Source of the DNA: G963665925 sp963665925
Lineage (GTDB): Bacteria > Bacillota > Clostridia > Peptostreptococcales > Acidaminobacteraceae
Reading direction: 5' to 3'
DNA: 64,000 bases
Assembly (NCBI GenBank): GCA_963665925.1
Contig: OY762511.1
Span: 124,001-188,000 of the forward strand
Both the position numbers and the translations under genes were made by a program. This document shows, piece after piece, positions 40,135-49,805 of the stretch. The notes under the pieces were generated by a model, which saw only the letters and a list, made by a program, of their open reading frames with translations, did no database searches and had not been told where the DNA came from. Every line of letters starts with the position of its first letter. The first letter of the stretch is position 1.

Positions 40135-42504
40135 CTAACTGATTTGACCAATCTGTTCTTTCAGATATTGAATGCGCTGCATGAATCTCTCAAAGCTCAT
40201 TCTCACCTGTTTGATATCTTCCTTTCTAGCGCTGAGCTCTATACGCATGGCGCCGCGTTTCAACTCGTTGTAACCGCAAGTCTGACTCATATTCTTGATA
40301 AAGTGTGCTGTTCTCTCAATGTTATCAAAATCCCTGGCATCGATGAACTCACTGAGCATATCTGTATAACCCATGATTTCGAAAAATGCCTGCTGTAAGT
40401 CAGTCTTGCTTTTAATGGTCTCCGCATTTGAGCTCTCAATATTTTCAATGAGATGCTTGATCTCATTTTCCTGGACTTCGTTTTTCTCCGACTCCGCAAG
40501 AACCTGCTCAAAGGTTTCAAAGAAGGTGTCCACGCTGATGGGTTTTGAGATGTAGCCGTTCATCCCCGCTTTCATGAACCTTTCCTTATCCCCCCTAAGC
40601 GCATGGGCTGTAAGAGCGATAATCGGCATGTCCACTATTTTAAGCTTGTGCCTGATGATTTTGGTCGCCTGAACACCATCAACCTCCGGCATTTGAATAT
40701 CCATGAATACGATATCGAATTCGCCCAGTATCAAATGATTGACCGCTTCAATGCCGTTTTCAGCAAGAATGACCTCATGCCCCTGCTTTCTAAGCATGTT
40801 GCTGGCAAATGCCTGATTTATCCTATCATCCTCTACAAGCAGCACTTTCAGCTTACGGGTCGCTTCAGGAATTTTAGCAAACTGCTCGTCCATGCTGAAA
40901 GCAGGCTTTGAAACCGCTTCTTCAAACGGAAGGGTAAAGAAAAACTTGCTCCCCAAGCTGAGTTTACTTGTGAAGTTGATTTCCCCGCCCATCATTTCCA
41001 CAAGCTGCCTGCAAATTGCAAGACCAAGGCCGGTTCCACCATAACGCCGCGTAATGGACCCGTCTACCTGAGAAAAGGACTGGAAAATCTTATCCCTGTC
41101 TTTCTGTGCTATACCGATTCCTGTATCGGCAACGGTGAAGCGTATGTCCAGCATACCCTCTCCAAAGCCATCCATATCTGCTACGACCTGAACTTTGCCC
41201 TTGGTGGTGAACTTCATGGCGTTTCCAATAAGATTGTTGAGTATTTGTCCCAGCTTGTTGGGATCACCTATGATAAACTCCGGTACTCTATCATCTACAA
41301 AATAAATGAAGTCGATCCCCTTGTTAAAGGCCTGTACATCAAAGGGACTGCATATTCTTTCAAATAGCATCCGGATATCGAACTTGTTCTTTTCAACCGT
41401 GATTTTTCCCGCTTCAATTTTTGAGAAGTCGAGAATGCTGTTTATAATTCTAAGCAGGGATTCCCCGCTATTCTTGACCATAATAAGATTCTCACGCTGT
41501 TCCTGGTCCAGACGCGACATGAGTGTCAGGTTGGTCATCCCGATGATACCATTCATCGGCGTGCGAATTTCGTGGGACATGTTGGCCAGAAATTCACTTT
41601 TCGCCTGATTGGCAGACTCAGCAACATCCTTGGACCTGAGAATTTCTTCCTGGGTTCTCCGTTTGCTGGTCACATCACGACTGACATAGACAATGCTGCG
41701 CGCGCCATTGTCATCAACAACGACATTGCCTGACGATTCACACCATATGTAACTGCCGTCCTTGCACTTGAGCCTCAACTCCGATGTGAAGTTGTCCCAC
41801 TCCTTGAGCCTGTAGGCAAATCGCTTTTGCGCAATAAAGAGATCCTCCGGATGAATGAAATTGAAAAAATTATCCCCAATCAGTTCATCTGGTGTATAGC
41901 CGAGAAGCTGCCAGATTGAAGGCGATGTGTAGAGAACCTGACCCTTTAAATCAACCTGTGTGATTGCGTCTATCATGTTATCCGTGATCAGCCGCAACCG
42001 CCGCTCATTCTCGACAAGCGACCTGGCCATTGCCTTTGTCGCCGTAACGTCTTCAACCACGATAACCGCCTGAAGCGCATCTTCAAACTCAATCGGTACA
42101 GCACTGATACGAATCCAAATTTCCTTGTTACCCGCTTCTTTGCTGTTTGATTCCGATTTGATTGTATGCTTAAATTCTACGCCGCGTACCTCAATATTCT
42201 TTGTTATGACCTCATGCAGTGTTTCCAGAAAAAAGCATGTTCCTCCGCAAATATCACTGGGTGTCCCATCCTTGGAGCGATAGGCACAGTTCACCCCCTC
42301 TTCCACGGGCTTGCCCATCATGCGCTCAATACTTGAACTAAAAAGCCTGGCGGCGGCGTCATTGACCTTTCTTACAACACCATCCTTATCCAGAATCATA
42401 ATACCAAGTGGCGCTACTTGAAAGATTTTTTCTAGATTCTCGCATTCCTGCCGTATGTTTTTTTGATTATAGCCCAGCGTTTTTACAGCGTCTGAAAAAT
42501 TCAT
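40135..42504 (-). CDS. PAS-PAS hybrid histidine kinase with receiver and Hpt domain
   Basis: 789 residues, soluble. PAS at ~25-150 with an inserted cysteine-containing stretch (CAYRSKDGTPSDICGGTCFF). Second PAS/PAC at ~170-290. HisKA phospho-His in MSHEIRTPMNG near 310; HATPase_c NLIGNAMKF, ADTGIGI, YGGTGLGLAICRQL. Receiver with acceptor Asp in VFMDIQMP near 600 and Lys in ISKPI. A C-terminal Hpt domain has its His in AHFIKNMSQTCG near 733. Full phosphorelay in one chain (H-D-H), which probably ends on the adjacent receiver. Co-transcribed with cheB. Confidence 0.9.
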   Translation of the reverse strand: MNFSDAVKTLGYNQKNIRQECENLEKIFQVAPLGIMILDKDGVVRKVNDAAARLFSSSIERMMGKPVEEGVNCAYRSKDGTPSDICGGTCFFLETLHEVITKNIEVRGVEFKHTIKSESNSKEAGNKEIWIRISAVPIEFEDALQAVIVVEDVTATKAMARSLVENERRLRLITDNMIDAITQVDLKGQVLYTSPSIWQLLGYTPDELIGDNFFNFIHPEDLFIAQKRFAYRLKEWDNFTSELRLKCKDGSYIWCESSGNVVVDDNGARSIVYVSRDVTSKRRTQEEILRSKDVAESANQAKSEFLANMSHEIRTPMNGIIGMTNLTLMSRLDQEQRENLIMVKNSGESLLRIINSILDFSKIEAGKITVEKNKFDIRMLFERICSPFDVQAFNKGIDFIYFVDDRVPEFIIGDPNKLGQILNNLIGNAMKFTTKGKVQVVADMDGFGEGMLDIRFTVADTGIGIAQKDRDKIFQSFSQVDGSITRRYGGTGLGLAICRQLVEMMGGEINFTSKLSLGSKFFFTLPFEEAVSKPAFSMDEQFAKIPEATRKLKVLLVEDDRINQAFASNMLRKQGHEVILAENGIEAVNHLILGEFDIVFMDIQMPEVDGVQATKIIRHKLKIVDMPIIALTAHALRGDKERFMKAGMNGYISKPISVDTFFETFEQVLAESEKNEVQENEIKHLIENIESSNAETIKSKTDLQQAFFEIMGYTDMLSEFIDARDFDNIERTAHFIKNMSQTCGYNELKRGAMRIELSARKEDIKQVRMSFERFMQRIQYLKEQIGQIS

Positions 42505-42517
42505 AATTTACTCCAAG

Positions 42518-43576
42518 TCATTTGCCTTCCTGATTCTCGAATATTAGTTGAAGCACTCGTGATGAAATACTGTCTAAAGCGACCTGACACTCCACAGCGC
42601 CAATATCAAACGCCGCCTTGGGCATTCCATAGACCACGCAGGTGTCTTGACTCTGCCCAATGGTTCTGGCACCTGACTCCCGCATCTGCAAGAGCCCTTT
42701 GGCACCATCACGTCCCATGCCCGTAAGAATAATGCCTACGGCCTTGTTTCCAGCAATGCGTGCAACAGATTCAAACATGACATCGACCGATGGACGATGA
42801 CCATTCACCTTATCTCCACGATAGATTTCAACCTTGTACCGATTTCCCCGCTTCACCAGCTTCATGTGGTGCTCTCCAGGCGCAATCAGCACAGTTCCCG
42901 GACTCAGCCAATCCCCATTTTTAGCTTCGTAGACATTGACCGTACAGGAGGCGTTCATTCTGTCCGCATACATTTTAGTGAAAACCGGTGGCATATGTTG
43001 AACGATAAGCGTTGGCGGACAGTTGGCAGGAAAGCCCCGAATGACCTCGTAAATGGCTTCCGTACCACCCGTTGAAGCCCCAATGGCAATTATTTTCTTC
43101 GTTTCCTGAACCGTCACCGCATTCTGCACATCCTTACTGTCATATTTTCTATGTTTGCGCCGCGTGCGCAAATTCGAAGTCGAAGATATCTTCACTTTCA
43201 ATATAAGCTCATTGAGCATGGACTCCACCGCAGACGGATTTGGACTTGCCGGTTTTTCCACAAAATCCAGAGCCCCAGCCTCCATTGCGTCAAAAACGGC
43301 ACTGCAGGCTGAACTCACCACGATAACCGGCATGGGATACTGGGGCATGAGTCGCCTTAGAAAATCAATCCCATTCATCTTAGGCATATTGACATCCAAC
43401 GTCATCACATCCGGATGCAGTTCTAAAATCCGGTCACGGGCTTCATAAGGATCTGAGGCCATGCCAACAACCTCAAGACGCGCATCCTTCTCGAGAGCCG
43501 TTTTGAGGTAATTTCTAAAAAGCTTTGAGTCATCCACAATAAGCACTCTTATGATTTTGCGTTCTCGCTTCTCCAT
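42518..43576 (-). CDS. cheB: Protein-glutamate methylesterase
   Basis: Removes methyl groups from receptor glutamates and deamidates glutamines. 352 residues: receiver with DD in IVDDSKLFR and acceptor in MTLDVNMPKMNG, a basic linker, then the methylesterase domain with catalytic GASTGGT serine, VQHMP histidine and GMGRDGA aspartate. Directly follows cheR (3 bp), giving a matched adaptation pair for the MCP two genes upstream. Confidence 0.95.
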   Translation of the reverse strand: MEKRERKIIRVLIVDDSKLFRNYLKTALEKDARLEVVGMASDPYEARDRILELHPDVMTLDVNMPKMNGIDFLRRLMPQYPMPVIVVSSACSAVFDAMEAGALDFVEKPASPNPSAVESMLNELILKVKISSTSNLRTRRKHRKYDSKDVQNAVTVQETKKIIAIGASTGGTEAIYEVIRGFPANCPPTLIVQHMPPVFTKMYADRMNASCTVNVYEAKNGDWLSPGTVLIAPGEHHMKLVKRGNRYKVEIYRGDKVNGHRPSVDVMFESVARIAGNKAVGIILTGMGRDGAKGLLQMRESGARTIGQSQDTCVVYGMPKAAFDIGAVECQVALDSISSRVLQLIFENQEGK

Positions 43577-43579
43577 CCA

Positions 43580-44395
43580 CTAGTCCTTTCTGTATATTGC
43601 CGGCCGCACATAGGTAAAGTCCAAATCCTTAAGGTCTATGGATTCAGAATGTCCAATAAAAAGATATCCACCCGGCTCAAGTGCATCATAGAATTTCTTG
43701 GTAAGCTTACGCTTTGTTTTCTTATCAAAATAGATCATGACATTTCTGCAAAAAATCACGTGAAATGGCTTTTTGAATGGAAAGGGGTTCATTAAGTTGA
43801 ACCTTCTAAAAATCACATTGCCTCTTATTTCATCCCGAATCTGAACAAGACCATTTTCAGGTTTATGAAAATATGTCCTGGCCCATTTTTCAGGCAACTC
43901 CTTAATGGCCTCAAGATCATAGATACCGGTTTTCCCAAAATCAAGCACACGCCTTGAAATATCGGTGCCAAGCACCTGCAGGTCCCACGCCTCCCGGCGC
44001 AGCATAAAATGCTCCATCATAAGAATCGACAGGGTATAGGGCTCATCTCCAGTAGAGCATCCCGCGCTCCAGATTCGAAGGTCTTTGTCCTTGCCATACC
44101 GTTCCTCGAGCTCAGGAAGAACTGATTTCCTGAAGAACTCAAAATGCTGATTTTCCCTGAAAAAGAATGTGTGATTTGTCGTAATTCTGTTCAAAAGCTC
44201 ACTTACAATGTCCCCTGACGGATCTGTTTTCACCAGGTCAATGTAGTCCTGATAAGAACTGATCTTGCGTTCTGAGAGAACTTTGTTGAGCCTTGACATG
44301 ACCAGTGTCTTTTTCTTTTCGGTCAGATTTATGCCGTAGTTTTCATATAAAAAATGTCTGAGCTGTTCAAACTCATTTGATGTAATTGTCTTCAT
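43580..44395 (-). CDS. cheR: Chemoreceptor glutamate methyltransferase
   Basis: 271 residues: N-terminal helical domain (NYGINLTEKKKTLVMSRL), SAM-binding domain with WSAGCSTGDEPYTLSILMME, LGTDISRRVLD, and FCRNVMIYFDKKT. No C-terminal pentapeptide-binding extension or TPR. Ribosome-binding site GGAAGTGG. Fourth from last in the operon. Confidence 0.94.
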   Translation of the reverse strand: MKTITSNEFEQLRHFLYENYGINLTEKKKTLVMSRLNKVLSERKISSYQDYIDLVKTDPSGDIVSELLNRITTNHTFFFRENQHFEFFRKSVLPELEERYGKDKDLRIWSAGCSTGDEPYTLSILMMEHFMLRREAWDLQVLGTDISRRVLDFGKTGIYDLEAIKELPEKWARTYFHKPENGLVQIRDEIRGNVIFRRFNLMNPFPFKKPFHVIFCRNVMIYFDKKTKRKLTKKFYDALEPGGYLFIGHSESIDLKDLDFTYVRPAIYRKD

Positions 44396-44418
44396 GTGAC
44401 CACTTCCGGTTTCAATCC

Positions 44419-46689
44419 TTATGAGTATTTGCCAAACTCCACATCGTCAAGATCAATACGAATTTCCTGCATAGGAACCTCCGGTTCAGGAGCACGCTTT
44501 ACACTCGCAGGTCGCGTCGCCATCTTTTCGATTGGCTCCGACTTGTCAACTGTCTTAGTCTGAAGGTTCTTTTTCGAGCCTGAGTTTTCAGGTTTAAGTA
44601 CATCTCTTTTTCCTTTGAAGGCTTTCTTGACTGGTGCCACTTCCCGCGGCGCAGCTTTTTCTGATGTGGCCGGCTTCTTAACCGTACTCATCAGCTTAAA
44701 GCGCTCTACCAGCTCTTTTAGGACAAATGCCTGTGAAGACATCTGCTCGCTGGCTGCAGCACTCTGCTGAGCCGTTGCTGAGTTGGTCTGAGTAACTGTT
44801 GAAACTTCACCAATACCGTTGTTGATTTCTGAAATACTCAAATCCTGCTCCATTGACGCATCAGCAATAATACGAACCAGATCCGCAGCATCGGATACCG
44901 CTGTGACGATCTGTTCGAGTGCCTCTGCAGTTGTCTTAGCAATTCGAGTGCCTTCGTCAACCTGATCAATGGAATTTTTAATCATCTCAGTCGTTTCCTT
45001 GGCTGCACCCGCACTTCTTGCAGCAAGATTTCGAACCTCTTCCGCAACGACGGCAAAGCCCTTGCCATGCTCACCTGCACGTGCCGCCTCAACCGCTGCG
45101 TTAAGTGCAAGAATATTGGTCTGGAAAGCTATTTCATCTATGACTGAAATGATTTTCGATATGCTCGAAGACGATGCATTGATGTTCTGCATCGCATCTA
45201 TCATCTGCTTCATATGTGCATTGCCACGCTCCGCATGTTCGGCAGCTGCAATGGACAGTGCACGGGCGCTTTTTGCGCTCTGTGCATTGACCTTTGTCTT
45301 TTCGCCAAGTTCATGCATAGCCGCTGTAATCTCTTCAATTGACGCGGCTTGTTCCGTTGCACCTTGAGAAAGCGCCTGTGCCGAATTGGACGACTCCGTC
45401 GCACCCTCTGACACCTGATCCGCTGTAGTTCCAATTTCTTTAAAGGTCATATTAAAGGCCTCAACGATGCCGTCAAGGGATGTCTTGATTTGCCTGAAGT
45501 CACCAGCGTAGTCCTGTTTGACTTCGACCGCAAGATTTCCGTGGCTCATCTGATTGAGCACCATATCAATTTCCCGGATGTAGCCGGTCAGCTTGTCGAT
45601 CATTTCATTTGAAGCATCCTTGATTTTACGGTGATCTCCAATATAATCGCCTTTTACACGCACGTTAAGGTTGCCCTCGCTCATATGCTGAAGTACCGTT
45701 GAAACTTCCTCCACCGGATTCACAATCATATCGACCGCACCGTTAAAGCCTGCCATGATTGCCTGCCATCCACCTACGAGCACGCCAATATCTGCCCTGT
45801 GTGACAGATTTCCAAGGCACATCTGATGGTTGAGTTCTCCCGCCTCCCCCAGCATTGCATAGAGTGCAGTCCGCACCTTTGACAGGCTTTCCATCAGTCG
45901 CTTGAACTCACCTTGGTAGGTGTTTCTAACAGCAGTGAAGGTCTCGCCTGTCAGCGGGTCCTCATAAGCATAGGCGGCCTGGGTTTCAGGCACAATTTCC
46001 CTGAGTGCCTTGCCGTCTGCCATTGTCTCTATGTAATCCGAAACAAATGTGATCGGTTTTTCAACTACCTCAATGAACCGATTGATCTTTCTGATGAATA
46101 GGGACCAGTCGCCTGCATACTTATCCGTATCCATCCTAGCCTTCAGGTCTCCATTCATTGCCGACTCAATCAAAGTTTCCATATCTTCAGTCATACGTCT
46201 GAGCGTTATCAGCATTTCATTTATTCCAGAACCCAGCTGATCGTTCTCAGAACGCAGGTCCAATTTTTCGCTCAGGTCACCCAAGGCAACTGCCTTGATA
46301 CATTTGACCTGATCTCGGTTTGCCTGAACCAGGGCATTGAGCGACTCTGCAAGAACCCCAATCTCGTCAGCACCTGTGTCGAGCCGATGTATCTCCACTT
46401 GGCCCTTTGATATTCCAGAGGCTGCACTTGTAATTTGGCCAAGCCTGTTAATCAGACGCCTATTGACCGCTACACTCAAGGCAAGTCCAACTGCCATCGC
46501 AGCTGTCAACCCAATGGACAGACTGCGCATACTCATATCAAGCAGGGCCGCAGCCTCTGCATCTGCCTCAAGGAGGCTTCGTGCTGTGGCGAGTTTACCA
46601 TAAGTCCCTATAACAACTGCAATTGAAATGAGAAATGTGGTCCCCATGCCGAGCATGAGTTTACTTCCCATCTTCATATTTTTAAGCAT
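44419..46689 (-). CDS. Methyl-accepting chemotaxis protein with multiple HAMP-like repeats
   Basis: 756 residues. Two membrane helices (~8-29 and ~56-78) enclose only ~27 extracytoplasmic residues, so ligand sensing outside is unlikely. A HAMP domain and several further HAMP-like repeats follow (IKAVALGDLSEKLDL, IESAMNGDLKARMD, VLQHMSEGNLNVRV, VLNQMSHGNLAVEV), with an intervening region bearing YEDPLTGETFTAVRNTYQGEF. The signalling tip is FQTNILALNAAVEAARAG. The tail is basic and low-complexity, without the CheR pentapeptide. ATG 46689 follows AGGGGTG. Confidence 0.92.
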   Translation of the reverse strand: MLKNMKMGSKLMLGMGTTFLISIAVVIGTYGKLATARSLLEADAEAAALLDMSMRSLSIGLTAAMAVGLALSVAVNRRLINRLGQITSAASGISKGQVEIHRLDTGADEIGVLAESLNALVQANRDQVKCIKAVALGDLSEKLDLRSENDQLGSGINEMLITLRRMTEDMETLIESAMNGDLKARMDTDKYAGDWSLFIRKINRFIEVVEKPITFVSDYIETMADGKALREIVPETQAAYAYEDPLTGETFTAVRNTYQGEFKRLMESLSKVRTALYAMLGEAGELNHQMCLGNLSHRADIGVLVGGWQAIMAGFNGAVDMIVNPVEEVSTVLQHMSEGNLNVRVKGDYIGDHRKIKDASNEMIDKLTGYIREIDMVLNQMSHGNLAVEVKQDYAGDFRQIKTSLDGIVEAFNMTFKEIGTTADQVSEGATESSNSAQALSQGATEQAASIEEITAAMHELGEKTKVNAQSAKSARALSIAAAEHAERGNAHMKQMIDAMQNINASSSSISKIISVIDEIAFQTNILALNAAVEAARAGEHGKGFAVVAEEVRNLAARSAGAAKETTEMIKNSIDQVDEGTRIAKTTAEALEQIVTAVSDAADLVRIIADASMEQDLSISEINNGIGEVSTVTQTNSATAQQSAAASEQMSSQAFVLKELVERFKLMSTVKKPATSEKAAPREVAPVKKAFKGKRDVLKPENSGSKKNLQTKTVDKSEPIEKMATRPASVKRAPEPEVPMQEIRIDLDDVEFGKYS

Positions 46690-46699
46690 ATTAACACCC

Positions 46700-47170
46700 C
46701 TAATCAGCTGACGGTGCACTATCGAGTTCTGAATAGCTCAATAGTTTGGCACAATCGAGCAGGATTACCGGTTCTTCAGCATATTTTGCAATACCTGAAA
46801 TAAACTTGTTTTCTTTCTCGTTTTCAAAGACCGGGGGTGCTGAAATTAAGTCCTTTTCAATCTGAGTCACCTCGAGGACGCGGTCAACAACAATGCCTAC
46901 AGGACTCCCTTTCATATCAAGGACAACAATACAAGTCCTGTCGTCGTAAAGCCGTTTTTCCTTTCCAAACCTGAGCCGCACATCCATTGTAGGGACAATC
47001 TTTCCCCTCAGATTGATCACACCCTGAATGCAATTCGGCTGCAGCGGAACCTGCGTAATGTCCTGAATTCCGATAATATCATCTACGTGCCTGATCTCCA
47101 GCCCGTATGCTTCCTCATCAATTTCAAATGTCAGATATTTCCCCTTTTGCGTTTCAATAGCTTCAGCCAT
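46700..47170 (-). CDS. cheW: Chemotaxis coupling protein
   Basis: 156-residue CheW couples receptors to CheA. Motifs: YLTFEIDEEAYGLEI, QGVINLRGKIVPTMDVR, GIVVDRVLEV, ISGIAKY. Start ATG 47170, 7 nt after GAGGTG; an upstream GTG is inside the ribosome-binding site. 11 bp from cheA and 10 bp from the MCP. Confidence 0.95.
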   Translation of the reverse strand: MAEAIETQKGKYLTFEIDEEAYGLEIRHVDDIIGIQDITQVPLQPNCIQGVINLRGKIVPTMDVRLRFGKEKRLYDDRTCIVVLDMKGSPVGIVVDRVLEVTQIEKDLISAPPVFENEKENKFISGIAKYAEEPVILLDCAKLLSYSELDSAPSAD

Positions 47171-47181
47171 TTTTATCACCT

Positions 47182-49356
47182 CTATGCTTTAACCAGTCCC
47201 GCAGGATCGAGAATCAAGCTGATTCGACCATCACCAAGCAGTGCGCAGCCTGAAATTCCATTGACCTTCTGAAGGAAATTCGAAAGACTTTTAACAACCA
47301 CCTGCTGTTCTCCCAATATGGCATCTGCAAAAAGCAGCGTCACATCACCGTCATACTCAGTCATGATTAAAATTCCATCGTCAATATTCGTACAATCCGT
47401 TTCAAGTTTAAAACGGTTATGCAGTCTCAGAATTGGATAGCAGACGCCCCTGATCATACACATTTCGTGACCATCCGGGTCGACAATCACATCGTGGTCC
47501 TTGGCACTGAAGGACTCTTTGATTGCCGTAATCGGCAACACAAAGATAGACTTGTCAACGGACATCATCATGCCATCGATAATCGCCAGTGTCAGCGGTA
47601 TGCGTATCGCAAACTCCGAACCCTTTCCGACTGTGCTGTCCACCAGTATTGTTCCACCGAGTGCCTCCACATTTTTAGCCACTACATCAAGACCCACACC
47701 TCTGCCGGAAAACTCAGTGACTTCCTCTTTGGTTGAAAATCCTGAATTGAACAGGAAATTATAGACTTCACGATCGGAATACTCTTCCTTAGGCTTCATG
47801 AGCAAGCCTTTCAGTTCAGCCTTATCTAGAATCTTTTCAGGGTTGATGCCCTGACCGTCATCCTTAACCGTTATCCACACATCGCCACCGGAGTGTTTTG
47901 CTTCCAGAACGATTTTCGCCTGCTGCTTCTTTCCTGTCTTTCTGCGCTCTGCTTCACTCTCAATCCCGTGGTCGATTGAATTTCTAATAATATGCATGAG
48001 CGGATCACCAATCTGCTCAATGACATTCTTGTCCACTTCAGTCTCCTGACCCTTGATTTCAAAATCAATGTCCTTGCCGACCTTCTTCTTCATGTCACGG
48101 ACAAGTCTGTTCATCTTTTGGAAAGTCACCGAAAGCGGCATCATTCTTATAGACATGACAATGTCCTGAAGTTCATTGATGATGATTCTATGCTGACGAA
48201 CCGCCTTGTCGAAGTTCTCAAGTGGAATGCCGTTCAAATCGGGATTGCGTGTAACCATGGACTCAGAGACCACAAGTTCGCCCACCAGGTCCATAAGCTT
48301 GTCAACTTTGGAAATGCCAACATTGATATGACTCTGGACATGTGAAATGGTCTCCGAGCGTGTTGCCGCTCTCTTCTTCTGTGCCTTGGCACTGGCCGCA
48401 GGTTTGTCTCTGCCGCTTGAACTTTCCTCATCTGCCCTAGTATCAGCTGTCACTTCACCTTCATCTTCTAAGGTCATTTCTTCTTCAGGTGATGGTGTTT
48501 CCACCACGGCTTCTACCACATGCCCGAGGTACTTTCCGAGCCGCTTATTGTATTCCTCCTGTGTAAGCGATGTAAACCGCATGGAATCCATAAAGGCAAT
48601 GGTATCAAAGTAGCTTCTTATATCAGACTCCGGCGCGCCACTTGTGAAAAGCATCTGGAAGCCCTGTTCCCGGATTATGTCCGTAGCGCCGTCATTCTCA
48701 ACAATATCTTCTGGCAGGTGCAGGATTTCATTTGCCATATCCTTGAGCCCGTGCACTGCAGAAAAAGCTCTGATATTCTCCATTTCACATCCATCAGAAA
48801 AACGAAAAACGACTTCATAGGCACGATCTGGCTCCATCGGCATACTTGTCGTTTTCTCTTCTCCCTTAACTGGGGCTATGTAATATTTCTGGTTTACTTC
48901 CTGCTTATTGTCTCTGTCTTCTAGTATTTTTTCTGCTTCGTCTGAGTTCATAAAGGTTAAAGAATCCAAGTATTCCTTGATCTCTGCTATGAGGTCTTCT
49001 GGTTTCTCAAGCGGATCACCTCCAGCTTCAAGCTGCTGGGTGCTCGTTTTGACATAATCAATTTCCTCAAGTGCAAGATCTGTTATTTTTTCATAATCTG
49101 GTTTAATACTCTCTGACTTTCTTAGGAAGTCAAACAGGTCCTCCGTGACGTGCGCCAGCTCGGCGATGCCCTCAAACATCATCATCATGGAGTTTCCCTT
49201 GATTGTATGCATAATCCGGAAGATTTCTTCCATATCCTTTGAAAGATCAGAAGAAATCTCACTTTCCATCATTAACTGCTCCAGCCTGTCAATCAACTGG
49301 TTGGTCTCACAAATATACATCTCGAGCATAGGCTCGAGTTTAGGTGTGTCTGCCAT
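47182..49356 (-). CDS. cheA: Chemotaxis histidine kinase
   Basis: 724 residues with the full P1-P5 order. P1 Hpt has the phospho-His in FRIMHTIKGNSMMM (His50). A P2-like docking segment spans ~160-290, followed by an acidic/low-complexity linker, and P3 dimerisation (~345-400). P4 kinase has QIGDPLMHIIRNSIDHGIE, KDDGQGI and FSGRGVGLDVVAKNV; P5 is the CheW-like regulatory domain. GAGAGGTG precedes the ATG. With one MCP, CheW, CheR and CheB it forms a self-contained array; CheD, CheC and CheV are absent here. Confidence 0.95.
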   Translation of the reverse strand: MADTPKLEPMLEMYICETNQLIDRLEQLMMESEISSDLSKDMEEIFRIMHTIKGNSMMMMFEGIAELAHVTEDLFDFLRKSESIKPDYEKITDLALEEIDYVKTSTQQLEAGGDPLEKPEDLIAEIKEYLDSLTFMNSDEAEKILEDRDNKQEVNQKYYIAPVKGEEKTTSMPMEPDRAYEVVFRFSDGCEMENIRAFSAVHGLKDMANEILHLPEDIVENDGATDIIREQGFQMLFTSGAPESDIRSYFDTIAFMDSMRFTSLTQEEYNKRLGKYLGHVVEAVVETPSPEEEMTLEDEGEVTADTRADEESSSGRDKPAASAKAQKKRAATRSETISHVQSHINVGISKVDKLMDLVGELVVSESMVTRNPDLNGIPLENFDKAVRQHRIIINELQDIVMSIRMMPLSVTFQKMNRLVRDMKKKVGKDIDFEIKGQETEVDKNVIEQIGDPLMHIIRNSIDHGIESEAERRKTGKKQQAKIVLEAKHSGGDVWITVKDDGQGINPEKILDKAELKGLLMKPKEEYSDREVYNFLFNSGFSTKEEVTEFSGRGVGLDVVAKNVEALGGTILVDSTVGKGSEFAIRIPLTLAIIDGMMMSVDKSIFVLPITAIKESFSAKDHDVIVDPDGHEMCMIRGVCYPILRLHNRFKLETDCTNIDDGILIMTEYDGDVTLLFADAILGEQQVVVKSLSNFLQKVNGISGCALLGDGRISLILDPAGLVKA

Positions 49357-49384
49357 AATATCACCTCTCCGACACCGGTTCTGT

Positions 49385-49738
49385 TCACACCAGCTTTTTA
49401 ATCACTTCAATAATCTGTTCATCGTCAAACGGCTTCATAATGAAGTTAACCGCACCATACTGGATGGCGTCACGAATCATACGTTCCGCCCCCATGGAGG
49501 TTACAACAACAATCTGCGCTTTTGGATCTATGAGCCGAAGGTCCTTAATGGTCTCAAGTCCGGACTTCCCCGGCATATTGATATCCATGGTTACAACATC
49601 AGGACTGACTTTCTTGTAGAGCTTGACTGCCTCATAGCCGTCCTCGGCTTCAATGACTTCGAACGCCTCTGCCTCCAGTATTAACTTGATTTTACTTCGC
49701 ATGAACTCTGCATCGTCCACAACAAGAATTCGTTTCAT
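49385..49738 (-). CDS. cheY: CheY response regulator
   Basis: 117 residues: DD in VVDDAEFMRSK, acceptor in VTMDINMPGKSG (Asp ~53), TSMGAE switch and IMKPF lysine. Start ATG 49738 with CAGGTGATG upstream; the 15-codon longer frame is not preferred. Directly ahead of cheA in the operon, so it is the natural phospho-acceptor. Confidence 0.93.
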   Translation of the reverse strand: MKRILVVDDAEFMRSKIKLILEAEAFEVIEAEDGYEAVKLYKKVSPDVVTMDINMPGKSGLETIKDLRLIDPKAQIVVVTSMGAERMIRDAIQYGAVNFIMKPFDDEQIIEVIKKLV

Positions 49739-49805
49739 AATCATCACCTGGCCAATTAGTCCTTCTTCATATACCCTTTTCACCTATGTGTACACAAAAG
49801 AATCA